From contig WBMZ01014174.1 of the NCBI GenBank assembly GCA_013400975.1, positions 39,928-103,927 of the forward strand: 64,000 bases of DNA. The letters run 5' to 3'. The position numbers and the translations under genes were made by a program. This DNA comes from Atrichornis clamosus (Eukaryota > Chordata > Aves > Passeriformes > Menuridae). The notes under the pieces are model-generated. The model did no database searches. It saw only the letters and a program-made list of their open reading frames with translations, and was not told where the DNA came from. Numbering within the stretch: position 1 is the stretch's first letter; each line of letters starts with the position of its first letter. Shown piece after piece: positions 26,501 through 40,205 of this stretch.

Positions 26501-29500
26501 GCTCTCTGCAGCAGCTAGCAGAGACTCGGTACAAAAAATAACATGCTCAGTTGTAGGCCAAGAAATCTCTATATATATTAACATCATTTTAAACTTCGAT
26601 GTAAGAACTGTGCTTGAAAAGGAGAATTTTAATTTTGAGTTGAGAGAAGGATTTCATTCAGAATTTCCAAAGTGAGAATTTTCCAAGTGAGCATTTCACA
26701 CTGTGCAAATCAAGAACTACAGTCTCAGTGAAGAGATCTCAGCTTGTCACCTAAAGATTTAAGATCCTGCTTTAATTTGTCATGCCATTAATACATTAAA
26801 GATACTGTATCATCTCAGCCCCTCACTACTCCAACCAAAACCATATCCCCAGCAAACAGAGCCTCTGGGGTGCTATACAGACATTTAGTATGTTCTTACA
26901 GATCTTCGCTGAAGAGAAAGAAAAGCTCCTGTTAAATATAATGAAAACCCTCCAAAAACCTGATATATGCACTGATTATGGTTTTCTTGATTGTAGAAAT
27001 AGAATATAAAAAAGCTAGTCTTTATAATTTTGTATGGCTGTTGTATAGTATTAACAAAGATATCACAGCTTTTATATTAACACTGATAATTTAGGCGTAT
27101 CACTAAATATAGGCTCATAATGTGATACTCAGAAATTAACTTCCAGATTTCAATGTTCTTTTCACATCTGTGATGTTAGAAACAACTAACAAAATGTAAA
27201 AAGCAAGAACACATTGATCTAGGTAGGGATTCTACTGCACCATACCTGAATATCTTAGGGAGATCAAGTTCACGTAAGAACTGGTAAAAAGTTCAGACTT
27301 TCTAGAAGCCCGAGGGATTTTTCCCAGTTAACATCAGAAGGATCAGACCTTCAGAAAGAATAAACTCATTTATGAGAAATATCTGGCAACACCTGCTTGC
27401 TGAAAATTACTTGGCTGATGCTGCTGTTTGATTTGTGGATATTACCTTGTAAAATTTTCCTCTTCTTATTTGGTATTAGACATTCAGTTCCCCTGCTAAC
27501 GTTCTCCTAGTTCCTTTCATACAGATATCAGAAATATTTTCTTTTTACCCTTTTTTTTTTTTCTTCACTGATTTGCACCTGCAGTTGACTTATACTCTCA
27601 CATGAAAGTTGAAAATTGGATCCTAGGAAGATGTTTTTTCAGTGCAAGGTATGTCCACCATCCCTCCACGAGTTCATAAATGATATGCCGTGCACTCTGT
27701 TGGTAGCAAATCTATAGCAACATTTATAAAACAGATACTTTTCCCATCTAATATGCCATAAAAATAACATAGTGCATTATCTGTCAATTAGGAAAAAACT
27801 CATCAAGCTTGGGGCATATAAACACTTTCTCTCAAAATACTGAAATTAGCATTTTAAGGCATGTACCAGCTTTCTTGCAACAGAAGTTTAACAAAATAAT
27901 GATAATGAAGCTAGAAGAGAATGGGCAATCCAAAGTAACAAGTACAAACAGTCATGTTTAACCCTGTTGAAGATGCATGGTATTACCTCATCATAATAAT
28001 CTGCTTAGCAGCTACTTTTAGAAGCACTTTTCCACATGGGAAGTATAAAATTTTAGGGAAATGTACAGTTGAGGGAAACCGAAAAAGGCAAAAAACTCCA
28101 AGATAATTGGTATTAGCAACTTCCTCTAACACTGTCAAGATTTTATGAGGGCACTACCATATCCTCTGCTCAAAGTACACACACACAAGGAATGTTGTAC
28201 TACAGACACACAAAGTGAGAAAAAAACAAAAAAAAGCAAACACTACAGGATTTCAAGATACAAGGCTCCAATTCAGATTTAAAATACTCAGGACATTTTG
28301 CAAATACTAACGCCGCAGAAGTTCTATGTAAGTTGACAACTTCGTTACGTGAATTCTTACAGTCGTACCAGGAAAAACACTGTCAAAACTACCGTAACTT
28401 TCTGTTTCTCTTGTTTTCCATTTGCTCCTCCCTCACTTCTCTGCACTCTTTGTCCTATTTAGTTGCTCTTGCAATCAAAACTCCAGTCTCCCAATTCTCA
28501 GCCAGAGACTAATAAAAAGAACTTGTTAGCAAATCTTCCTTTGCATCCTTGTGAGATGGGCTCTCCCCCATCCTGTCAGCCTTTGCTTTCAACACATTAA
28601 CCTTTTAGAGCTTCCAGGATTGTTCCACCTAATTCTTTCTGCTGCCTCCAGCTTTCCCCAGATGCTCCTGTTTTGTGTAAATCTGGGGAAATACAACCTC
28701 CTTCCCTCCAGTCAGCTCCCTCATGCTCAGCTCAGTGCCTTTAACAGCTGGTAGTGGCGAATAGCAGGTCTCTGTGCTGCACCAGGTGTGTCTTTTTAAG
28801 GGAACACAACACACTGTACAGGGGAAATGCAAGCAAAGTAAAGAAATTGATACTGAACAGCATGGTACGTAGCAGGAAAGCTCTCTTTTCCACCCACGAA
28901 CATGTTAGTCATAATTTCCTCAAGTACTGGTTATACCTGGCTGTCATACCTACTTGTAATTAGCACGTCTACAAGCTGTTGCAAGCATGTATCATCAGAT
29001 GTTTTCATGACATGGTGAGAAGGAAGCCTTTTTATCAAGGCAACATCCCTGTGTCTACCAGATGCCATCAGGAGATTTAAATTTTTCACACTTTCCCACC
29101 CCATCTCCAAAACGAGAGGTAACTGTTTAGCTGCTACACTTCTACTTCTATGGGAAATACTCAGGGCATCTCTAAATTAGTTAACAGGTTCATTGCCATT
29201 GCTGGCAGCTGTAAAGTATTAAACCTAATGAAGGCCATAAACATATTCAAAGCGAGTATACACTCCAACCATTTGCTATTTGATTCTTTCAAAAACCTTA
29301 AAATCATCTCCTGACCATTGCAGTACCTACATGCCACTGTTTTGTGGGAGAACAACTCCTCGTTTCAGAGAAACCAAGGAAACATCGCTTGTGTTCTGCA
29401 TACTGTTGTGTTCAGTAAGTTCTCTTACAATGCAAAAACTGACAATCTTTGAAGACTGAAGAACTGAAGTTGCTACTGCACTGATGTATCCTTTCAGATC

Positions 29501-32500
29501 CATGTTCTGAGAGTGTTCTTTAGATCTAACACTAATGGTAACAAATAAGGCTGAATGTTCCTGTGCTTAGAAACCGATGCTTTTCTGTAACGCAGAAAGA
29601 ATTGGTCAAAGAAAATACTGCTTCCTTGGTTTCTGAGCTATTCCTCCCTTTACATTACAGCTGTTATCTAGTCACTTTTGTGCTCCTTTTGTCTATATTG
29701 TTCCACTTCAGTTTGCACACTCTCACACTGTGTCTTAGTTTCTTTTCTTTCCTTCTATTGGGGGAAGATGTGTAATTGCCACTGCCTAATCCCTGAGCAT
29801 ATGGAATAATTTTCTTAACCACCAATTTAGACTTGGCATTTCTTTACTACTAATTATTTTATTTATGGGTTCAAATACGTGATTAGCTGGTGTCAAGCTG
29901 AAATCACCTGGTTCCACCAGGGCTGGCAATGCAAGCAAATACAGACCTTACAAATGAAGTAATCTATAAAGACTTCTGTACCTCTAAGAAAATTGCAATG
30001 CAGAAATAGGTAGATGAGTGATTCAGAGAGCAGCAATGGTGACAAAATTTGTATCTTAGGAACTTGTTTTTCAATTCAATAGATACAGTGCTTGAGATGA
30101 GTGAATTCCTATCCAAGTTTATTTTGCAGCAGAGCTTAATGAGACTTCAGTGAAACCTGAAGTCAAAATTTAAATGCAGCCTCTTCCACAGGCAGGTTTG
30201 TCACAGGATTCACTGCTGTGCCCAATCTCAGAACCCCACACCAGTAACCTTCTCCAATTCTACATCCTTCCCTCCAGTCATTCCTCACCATGAGGTTCCA
30301 GAGTTACAGGGTGTCCATCACAGTAGCATAGCCTGTATCTCAAAAGCATGTATAGCTAAAGCATCATTTTAAAATCCACATAGTACAAGTGGACACCAAG
30401 GTTTTATGCAGGTATATGAACTGCCCATTGCAACTATATATTTCCAATTACTTCAGATTTTCAACTCAAGGTTGGAACGACTTCCTTCCTTGTTTACAAC
30501 CAAAGAGAGGAGAAACCTCATTTTTCAGGTTGTCAGTATTAAAAAATATAATACTCCTTTCCACCTCCAGGAACTGACTGCATTATAAATCTGCCAGATT
30601 TTAATCTCACTAATATATGCAATTTTCATTCTCAGGCTCAGCTTCTAGCATGTTTCAGTGATGCTGCTCTGCACATAAAAAATGGTGCATACACATAATG
30701 TGATAATCGGATGCCAACTTTGGCTGCTAAAGATGTTATTGCCAAGATCTTTTCTCAGATTGTGTCTTCTCTCTCTGAGTTGCATTCCTCAGTTTAGGGA
30801 GAACATGCAGTTTAATTCATTTGTTACATGAGCATTTAAACAGAGAAATCAAAAACCACCCTTTCAGAATTTGAGATACTACAATTCATCACATGAATTT
30901 CCTCCTTTCCTTTTAGAGATAAAACTCAACCCTGAGCAATGGTACTATATGAGACACATACATCACTTTCCTCCTCTTTGCAGTACTACTGATTCCACAT
31001 TCTGTGATTGGGTCACTCTGTCCCATGCACAGCAAAACCACACAGACAAGCCTACTGCAACTAAATTTCTGCTTTCACTCCTAAATCAACCTTCTCCTGA
31101 AATTCCTGAAATTTCCTGTCCATCTGGCCAGCGTAAAACTGAACACATGGACAAAAGTCACAATTAATATATAAAAAGATGTGTAAATACTATGAGACAG
31201 TAACAGATTAAAAGCCTGCACTGCATCACGCTACAGCCATCAAGCACATGGATGTCTTCTCCTTTGGATTTTGACTTTTTCATATTTAGGACACTAAAAT
31301 CCTTAGTAGTAAAGTGGCTACTGACTGGTATTTCTTAGAATACCTTACTGAACTTCAGCTATTTTAATTAGTAGTTTCCACTCTGAAATAGACAGTTTGT
31401 TTTACTATCAAGGTAATCACATTTGTGTTCCAATGCTAGACCATGTAATATGTACACCTTAAACATCAACCGAAGTTCTGCAAATGGTTGTTTAAAAGTT
31501 GTTGGACCCATTTAAGTAAAATCTAGCATGTTTGTATACTTCTTATAGTCTAAAAATCTACATGTTAACAGCCGAAATTATGACAAAGGAAGAGAATAGC
31601 TCTAAAAGTAGCCAAGCATATAAAAAAAAAAGGATTACAACTTGAGTAGAAAAGGTAAATAATGGGCTGGTGATTTTTAAGAGTGCCTTTAAATAGAATT
31701 CTGCAGAAGGAATGATCCTCTAACAAGAGATTTAGTCATCTTAAAGACGTTACTGGGTAGTTACCTCAGGCACAGTAGTGTTTTTGTTCAGCAAAGATTT
31801 ACAAGAAGGAGATTTATGAAAGGTGTTTGAATTGCTTTTTATTTCATCAATGACAAGCTTGCATTTCTACACAACACTGAAGTACATAAATGAGAATGGA
31901 TGTCCTGCATCACTAAAATCTAATCTGATGAGGCTTTAAAGAGACTGTACAGTAAGTCGATGATAAATATACCAACAGTTTCTGGCACAAACACAGCATT
32001 TTCTCAGTGGTGGCAGATGAGATTTACAGGGTATGTTCTTCCCTGAGCAAGATTTTATAATCGCAGTTCTCCCTCAATAGGCGGCAAAAGTCAAGGGACA
32101 CCTGAGAAATGCTCAGACATGTTCCAAGTCATTCTTCTATTAAAAAAAGGAGAATAGAAGAATCGGAAAATACATAGAATATAATACAAGCCTTTGGAGG
32201 TATCCTGCTCATGGGACAGAGGAAGGAGGCTACGGATACTGACCATTCTAAAAGATTTCTATTCTGAGTGAAATCCTGTCTGTTTTCAGATGGGTACAAC
32301 TCCTCTATGGAACTCAATCAAGGGCTCAGCACTTTGAAACTACAAGTATCTTATTTGGAGAAATGCTTCTGCAGTATAAGGAGGGATATTGCTTTCAGAT
32401 TATAAAGGTGATTCTGCAGGGGTTTAACTTCCTGCCACTTCCCTCCCTCTCCATTTTTGTCCATTGGATACTGCTGATATTAAAAACAATGTATTTTGTT

Positions 32501-33989
32501 ATTCCCCTGCCAAAATTTTAATAGGAAAGAAATAAACTTTTTTTTTCTCAGAGAAAATGACACTTTTCCAGGGAAAAAAATTGCCTAAAAACATATACCC
32601 AAGAACATAACACAGGTAAGACTATATGAGACAGCCTGGATCTGTCAAATGAAATGGGATTATGACTTTGTATTGCTTTGAGGTGATTTGTTATTCTTTA
32701 TGCAGATTACTAAGGTATTTTCTGCTCAATTTACTTTGTACTGAAGATTTGTTCCCAGCTTGCATCCTATAATTCTCTCTCCCAAAACAATGTTATCAAG
32801 TGGATGTCAGTTAGGAATACAGGTCTATTATCACAACATTACTAAACTGAAAGAGATGCAGTCATAGGAATAATTTTTCTTTTTAATTTCTCTGAAAACA
32901 TTATGTCCTATAGCCAGAACTGCATACTGTGTGATTTATCAGCATGATCCTCAATTAATCTGCAGCTGTGCCATCACAGCACATCCATGCACAGCACATC
33001 AGCTTGTGACAAACCAAATCAAACCAAACAAATTTGCTTGTCCCCCAACCAGAAAAAAAGCTACAATCTAAGCAGGAAGAAGCAATATTGTGTATTTATA
33101 ACCTAACTCTTGTAGATCAGAAAGGAACTAAAACTAAATATAGACTTGAGAAGCAATATAAAGGACCAAGGGTTTAATCCAAATGGGGCAAGTGAAAGCC
33201 ATTTTTCTGTTGCTCCTCCTTTTCCCCCCAAATGAATAGTTTTAGAGACAAATAAAGAAAAATATATGTGGAACCAAGGTTCCCTTTTCCTTTTAAATCA
33301 AGTATTTTTAATACAGAAACTAGCATGTAACAGGTAATTTTTCACTAATAGCTAGATGCCATTCCAAAACCAATTTAATTTCTATACCAATGTACTCATT
33401 GGTGCTCCCTGTAAGAACCTGACAACATCTAACTGCATGTATACAGGAATTTATTTTTCCTCTAAACCACTTAAGATTCCTTTTACTAACTAATCTGAAG
33501 TCTATGGAATTATAAATGATACATGTGGTTAACTAAATTCCAGTTCCATGCTGAAAAGCAATACTTAACCTGAGAAAGGATGAGATAACTGTCAGGCTAC
33601 TGAGATACAAAGTGCCCTGTGGAACCTGTCAATGGTGATGTGCAAGACTCAGGAGTCTGATTCCCAAAGCTGAAGCTACGTTTGCACACCTTTCAGGTGC
33701 AGAAAACTGTGAACTAAGCCCTCTGTATGTGATTCATCATGACATTAAAATTGCATTTCCTCAATGTCATTTTACATAGTCTCATTTTGTATCATGCTGT
33801 GTTAATTTTCTGATTTTTTTTCAGCATGTTTAAATCACAGGCAGCTTCAGTGATTTGAAACAGCTAAAAGCAAACAAGTTACCCAGGAACCATCAAAAAG
33901 ATATGTCTCCAAGTAAAGCTGAAAAAACCCCCCACTCATACTTATTTCAGGTATCATCTGAATACTGAGTAGCCACTGCAAGGTGTGGA

Positions 33990-34689
33990 AAACGCCGGGT
34001 ATCAATACAGGTTGGGGGATGAAGGAAATGAGGGTGGCCCTGCCAAGGAGGACCTGGGGCTGCTGGTGGGTGAGAGGCTGGACATGACCCACCCATGTGC
34101 ACCCACAGCCCAGAAAGCCAAACGTGTCCTGGGCTGCACCCAAAGCAGCGTGGGCAGCAGGGCCAGGGAGGGGATTCTGCGCCTCTGCTCTGCTCTGCTG
34201 AGACCCCACTGCAGTGCTGCTTCCAGCTCAGCACAAAAAAGACATAGACATGTTAGAGCTGGTCCAAAGGAGGGTCACAGAGATGCAGAGAGGGCTGGAG
34301 CACCTCTCCTATGAGGAAAGGCTGAGAGAATGGAGGTGTTCAGTCTGGAGTAGACTTCAGGGAGACTTGAAAGAGTACCTGAAGGTGACCTGAAAGAAAT
34401 CTGGAGAGGGACTTTTTAGCAGTGTCTGTTGCAACAGGACAAGAAGCAATGGTTTTAAACAGAAAGAGGCGAGATAAAAGGAAGACAATTTTTACAATGA
34501 AGGTGATGAGGCACTGCAACAGGTTGCTCAGAGATGTTCCATTCCTGGAAACATTCAAGGTCAGGTTGGACCAGGCTCTGAGCAACCTGGTATAGCCGGA
34601 GTTGTTCCTGCCTATTGCAGAGGGGATGGACAACATGACCTTTGGAGTCCCTTCCAACCCAATCTATTCTATCATTCTGTCATTCTGTT
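33990..34689 (+). mobile_element. CR1 LINE, 5'-truncated, about 700 bp
   Basis: The plus strand encodes CR1 ORF2 C-terminal sequence: YRLGDEGNEGGPAKEDLGLL, then ERLDMTHPCA and AQKAKRVLGCTQSSVGSRAR, until a frameshift near 34207. After that the frame is lost, although block similarity continues (GAGCACCTCTCCTATGAGGA, GAGGCACTGCAACAGGTTGC). The tail is CTTCCAACCCAATCTATTCT followed by imperfect ATTCTGTC/ATTCTGTT octamers. The copy is broken and truncated and lies antisense to CTNND2. Its segment 34108..34226 is nearly the same as 38624..38742 in the next copy. Minus-strand open frames across it are shadows. Confidence 0.92.
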
Positions 34690-35249
34690 TTAAACTACTT
34701 CATAAGCATTAAAAGAAACCCATCAAATTTAAAAGGTTAAAGATTAAAATTTAAAACCTTAAAAATGGTTAAAGAACAGTTTATCTTTAAAAGCAGACAC
34801 AGAAAAGCATTATCAGTTTGTGACACCATACAACTAGAATAAAGTAGGCTTAATTTTCTTGAAAGAAGAATAAATCACTCCATAGGATTTAGAAATATAA
34901 CTTTTTTCATATGGCAAATTTTCAAATATTGGTAAATTGCTTCACAATATGAAAAAAAATCACTGAAATAATGGCTTCTAAAAATATCAAAGATATCCAC
35001 TACTTTATTACAGATCAAGACAAATATTTAGTCTTGTAAGGATGGTGTACTTTGGCTCAATTCATGCATCCTTTGTAACCTCATTCTCCTTTTGTACAGG
35101 ACAACAAAGGAGCTGAGATGTGACAAAATGCTGAGAACCAAAGAAGGGCTAAGCTAGACCAGCCTAAAAAACATGCAGCAAATCAAGTCCTTGAGCATTT
35201 CAAAGCCGCATTAAGAAGCCCATGCAACACCCGTCTCCATCTTTGCTGT

Positions 35250-37400
35250 AAAAAACTTAAAAAAATTCCTTGGACCTACTCAGCAGTTCCTGTTCCCATG
35301 CACCTCCGGCTCCCTTGCTGGCAAGGCAGGGCCATGGGGCAGCAGAGCAGCACTCCTTCCTGGGACAAGGCAAGGTCTCTGCCCCACCATGCCTGCTGCA
35401 GAGGGAAGGCAGGGCAGAGGAAAGGAGATGATGGCCAGTGTAGCTTTCCAGAAGCCATTCCATAATGCCAGACTTCTGTCTACCAGCTCAACGAGAGGGA
35501 AGTTTGAACAGGTCAGGCTCTTCCTACAGGGAAGGAGCCCCCAGGGAGTGGGGGCAAATGGCATGTGAATCTGGCTCTGAGAACCTGGCACTGACACCAA
35601 GGAGCTGGGACTGCCCTGCTTCATTTGTGCAATGCAAATGAGAAGAGAAGGAGGTCAGAGCGATTTGAGCACTCCCAAGAAACAAAACTAGCAACCTCCC
35701 TTCCCCGCAAAGAAAACAAACCCAAACAAACCAAGAGTACAGTCAGTTTTGTATGGGCTGTTCCTGCCCAGGGCAGAAGAAAAATGGGAATTTGGCTCCA
35801 TCTCTACTTCTCCTTCAGGTCATGAACAGAGATCTGATCCTCACCACAGATAACTCACTAGGGAGAACAAAGAGGCAGCTTAGTCATGTTGTGAGAAAGC
35901 CATCAGCTCAGTGATGAAAGAAGGAACATTAGGCTTCCTTGTACACCTTCTTCTCACACACTGCTTAAACTCCAGGACAGCAAAAGCCCACACCAAGTGC
36001 AGTAGGCATGAAGCAGCAAGCACTGCCACAGCCACAGCCACCTGGGTCCTCTTCCCATCCCTCTGGCAGCCTGCAGTCCATCAAGGAAGACTGGACTCGA
36101 GAAGCAAACACTGCTCCTACCCTATTAAAGCAACACACGCTTTTACAGGAGAAAGGCAACATCACTAGGAGCAACGCTTGACATAAGGCATCTCTCAGTG
36201 CAGACTCTCTTTCTTCAGCAAATGAAGTACAAGGCAGGAATGGGAAGGAAGGCAGAGAAGAGGACAACACCATCTGTCCAGATAAACAATGGCAACTCCC
36301 ACCTTCGGCAGTTTTTCCTGAAGCGCATCACAGGACAATGAAACACTGAGTTCTTCCCTGCCACTGACAAGTGCTTGAACAGAAACCATGGCCAGGAGCA
36401 ATAGATAACTCTTTCCTTTGAAAAGGAGACACCTTGGCTGTTCACAGCTCTCCTGTCAGCATTCTTCCTTCACACAGAAATCCAGCTTGCAAAGAGACAT
36501 GTTTCTGTTTTGCACCTGCCATCACAAATTCCACTGGCCTCTTCTCTTGGATCAGCTCTCTCTGCCATGGTGCCCAGGAGGTGGTGCAGCCTGTGGCAGC
36601 ACAGCTTTTGGTAATAGACAGCTTCAGAAGTGGTGGTGCACTGATGGAACCACCCGGGCATGAGTGGGAGGAATCTCGGGGAGATGGACCTGGCCTGAAG
36701 GAGAGCAGGCCATCAGAGAAGCCAGAGGGCAGCCTGGCGACTGCCTGCACACGCGGGGACATTGGGCAGCTTTGTAGGTAGCACGAGAAGTGCTGCAGGA
36801 GCACACCTGCCAGAAACAATTTCCTGATGGATAACCCATGGCAAGAGCATGCCTAACAAGCCCTTCAAGTCCCACACTAAGCCATTATTCAGAAACAATA
36901 CTAATTTTTACTGTTTATTCTTTTACTATTCAATCTCCTTTCAATAAATCCTTCATTTCAGAGTTCTCTTTAATTTCAGAAGTATCGGTTGTAGACACTA
37001 TTCCTCCTTCTCCTTTCCCCCTCTCAGAAGAGTCCTCGCAGTGCCTTGCATGCCCTGTCTCCACCAAGGAGGCACTTCAGCTCCGTGTACCTAGCACTCA
37101 AAACTAGCACCAAGTGGCTGTGTAACCACACAAAGCTGCTGGACTTTGACTGCAGTCCATTCACCTGTGACTGATCTGAGTCATGATGCATTTCCATGGC
37201 GACTTTCATGGCACTGAGACAGAGACCATCCTCAGGCTGTGCATCCTGAGGCCACCCCTAAGTTCTCATCAAGTCTGCCAAGGTTCTCTTGGTGCCACTG
37301 AGATGCACCTACCCTTCACAGAGCTGAGGAGGACAGGTTCACTCCTACAGTGCAATTCCTGGTTCATCAACTTGTAAGGCTGGGGTCAAAAATATTTGTC
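35250..37400. other. GC-elevated unique block with many overlapping short open frames
   Basis: The segment between two CR1 copies has raised GC, and overlapping 60-125 codon frames occur on both strands (for example 36442..36819 minus and 36434..36781 plus). None shows a domain, repeat or protein I recognise, and a lower AT content alone lengthens chance ORFs. It could be an old unnamed repeat, a noncoding transcript or plain sequence. Confidence 0.35.
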
Positions 37401-38517
37401 TGAAGCCCCTGCAACCACTGAGTGCTCTTAAGGTGTAAGTAGTCTGCAGGTTTTGAGGTCTAAATGCTTGCAGTTCACCAGCCTCACCAGTGCTTTTACG
37501 CAGCAGCACTTATTTTATCTGATAAAGTCCCTGTTTGTATAGAGTTCAGAACAAGCACAGCTCTCCTACTTCTCACTCCTCTCTTCCAGACCACTAGGGA
37601 CAGTACTCTTTCAAGGCTCTTAATACCTTTATCTGGAAATTAAATCCTTTTTGCAGAAGAGGGCTCATCTCTTTCTCTGAGGGACGACAAAAGAAGTGTG
37701 AGCTTCCAGACAGAGTGATGCCAGACTCCAGAAGGTGATGACAACTGTTCACACAGACCCCACAGCTGCTGAAGTCATGCTCCTCAGCTGCAGGTCAGCA
37801 CTGACAGCCCAGAAACTGAGCAGTAAAGATGCTTTCTCCTTGAGGCAGCTACATGAATTTTAGCCTGGTTTTGCCTGTTTTGCCTGGTTTCATGTTTGAC
37901 TTGAATTAAGTGTCAGTAACTATAGACTAAATCCCTAGTCCAAACTTCTAATTCTGCAAAAAAGCAAACAATCATTGATTCCATGTTCCACTCTGGCTGA
38001 AAGGCAACCCTTCCTCCCTCTTAATTAACAGCCCTCTTCAAATTCCATCAGTGTTCATGTAAACATCCCATCAAATAAGATTATGTCTACTGTATGAATA
38101 TTTTAAGACCTTTAGGTTTATGAGGAAAATAAGTAACAAACCTGGCTGAACAAAAATTATTAGCGTTATTTAGTTAGTTAGTTTTTAGTTTTATTTAGTT
38201 ACAAATACAAGTTATAAGTTGCTATTCAGTAAGAAAATTAATTTGAAATTTTTACTGTGACTGAGTACTCCCTCCAAGCACATCATTTGAGGATTCCCAT
38301 TTCAAAAGCAGAATTTCACATTTATCGCTACTTTCAATGCCAAAGTTTGGGCTGGTACTTCTTATATGAGAGAAGGCATTACCCTTTGAAGACCAAAAGG
38401 GATTGTTGAGTAAAAGCTACCAACCAATAGCTTTTGCAGCTACTGCTGTCAAATTTGAAACACTATTTTTAGCTGAGACAGCATGACAGTAACACAACCG
38501 GTTATAATTTACTTCAC

Positions 38518-39240
38518 AAGTAAAGGCTGGGTGAAGAATGGATCAAGACTAGACTTGGGAAGAAGGACTTGGGAGTGCTGATAGACAAAAAAACTCAGCA
38601 TGACCCAGCCATGTGCACCTGGAGCCCAGAAAGCCAAACGTGTCCTGGGCTGCATCCAAAGCAGCGTGGGCAACAGGGCCAGGGAGGGGATTCTGCCCCT
38701 CTGCTCTGCTCTGGTGAGACCCCACTGCAGTGCTGCTTCCAGCCCTGGGGTCCTCAGCACAGGAAGGACATGGACCTGTTGGAGCGAGTCCAGAGAAGGG
38801 CCAACAAGATGATCAGAGGGATGGAGCACCTCTCCTGTCAGGAAGGCTGAGAGAGTTGGAGCTGTTCAGTCTGGAGAATACAAGGCTCTAGGGAGGCCTT
38901 AGAGCACCTTCCAGTACCTAAAGGGGGCTACAAGAAAGCTGGAGAGGGACTTTTCACAAGGGCAGATAGTGATAGGACAAGGGGGAATGGACTTAAACTG
39001 AAACAGGGTAGGTTTAGATTAGATATTAGGAAGAAATTCTTTACTGTGAAGTTGGTGAGGCACTGGAACAGGTTGTCCAGAGAACTTGGGTACTCCCCAC
39101 TCCTGGAAGTGTTCAAGACCAGGCTGGATTGGGCTTTGAGTAACTTGGTCTAGTGGAAAGTTTCCTGCCCATGGCAGGGAAGATGGAATGCAATGATTTT
39201 TAAGATCCCTTCCAACCCAAAACATTCTGTGACTCTATGA
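38518..39240 (+). mobile_element. CR1 LINE, 5'-truncated, about 720 bp
   Basis: CR1 ORF2 C-terminal remnants are split between two frames: AQKAKRVLGCIQSSVGNRAR, then after a frameshift WGPQHRKDMDLLERVQRRAN and KMIRGMEHLS. The 3' end carries GGCACTGGAACAGGTTGTCC, TGGTCTAGTGGAAAGTTTCC and CCCTTCCAACCCAAAACATT, and ends ATTCTGTGACTCTATGA. It is inactive by frameshift and truncation. It is antisense to CTNND2 and about 4.5 kb from the related copy at 33990 in the same orientation. Confidence 0.92.
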
Positions 39241-39679
39241 AGAATTCATCCTAACCCCATCTGAAGTTACAGCAGGAAGGGAGATGTTTAGTAAGCTCCT
39301 ACTATTTTGGGACGTTTTGCAGTATGTAGCCCTTAGTGCAGAACTATCATCATGCATTTCATTCACAAATGAAATACGAAGAAAATACAGAAGTTAAAAA
39401 CCAAAACATCACCAAAAAGACAGTGAGTATAAAACAAACTTAATTTAGTTTACCCCATAGGGAAATTTTAGCTTATTGAATTTTGCTTACTAAAAGTTGG
39501 TTCACCTAGCAGATGAAAAACTCTTGAGAGGGCTTTATCCTTGCTTGTGTAAACATTCTTGAATGTAGCAAATATTTAAGGGCTCACAAAAGAGAAAGAG
39601 GTGATGTCTATTTTAAGTGACCATTCTTGGTTACTTACTCTTCCGAAAAAAGTGAAAATTTCAAATTCAGGAAGAATAT

Positions 39680-39812
39680 CCTTTAAAATCAAACAAACAA
39701 ACAAATAAACCATTAAAAAAATCCCCAAAAAACCCACAGAGTAACAACAAAACTAAAAAAAAAAAAAACAACAAAACCCAACCAACAAAAAAGCCTCACA
39801 CAAAAATCTACA
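39680..39812 (+). repeat. A-rich low-complexity tract
   Basis: CAAA units, A runs and CCAA units over about 130 bases, including 14 A at 39755..39768. Confidence 0.8.
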
Positions 39813-40186
39813 AAAGTTAATGGTTTGCAAGTGTAACTCGCTTAATTTTTATTTCCAAGGGGCAGTGTTCGTTGCAGAGAAAGAAGTCCAGGCTTTGGAC
39901 AATGTGCTTAGACTAAGCTTGTCTTCCTTTTTCTTTCTATCAGATGTGGAAAAGCATGTATCATCTTCACGATTAAAGTTACTTTTGTGACAGACAAAGG
40001 ATGTGGACTGTGGTCTACAAAGGAGCGCAGCGAAGTCTTAAAGCTCCCCACTCTGCCATGACTCAAGCATGCAGAATATACAGGCCATGAAGCCTTGGCA
40101 CGTATCTTCACAGAGTACACAGTAATCTACGTCCCTCATATTGTACACCAAATAGTCAAGACAAATAGCTATTTAGTCCTAAAATT

Positions 40187-40205
40187 AAAAAAAAAAAAAA
40201 AAAAA
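40187..40205 (+). repeat. Poly-A run (19 bases)
   Basis: An uninterrupted A run in otherwise AT-rich intron. Confidence 0.9.

Noticed and set aside
33847..34234. Two overlapping minus-strand frames of 95-120 codons
   Set aside because: They are antisense shadows of the plus-strand CR1 ORF2 remnant at 33990..34689.
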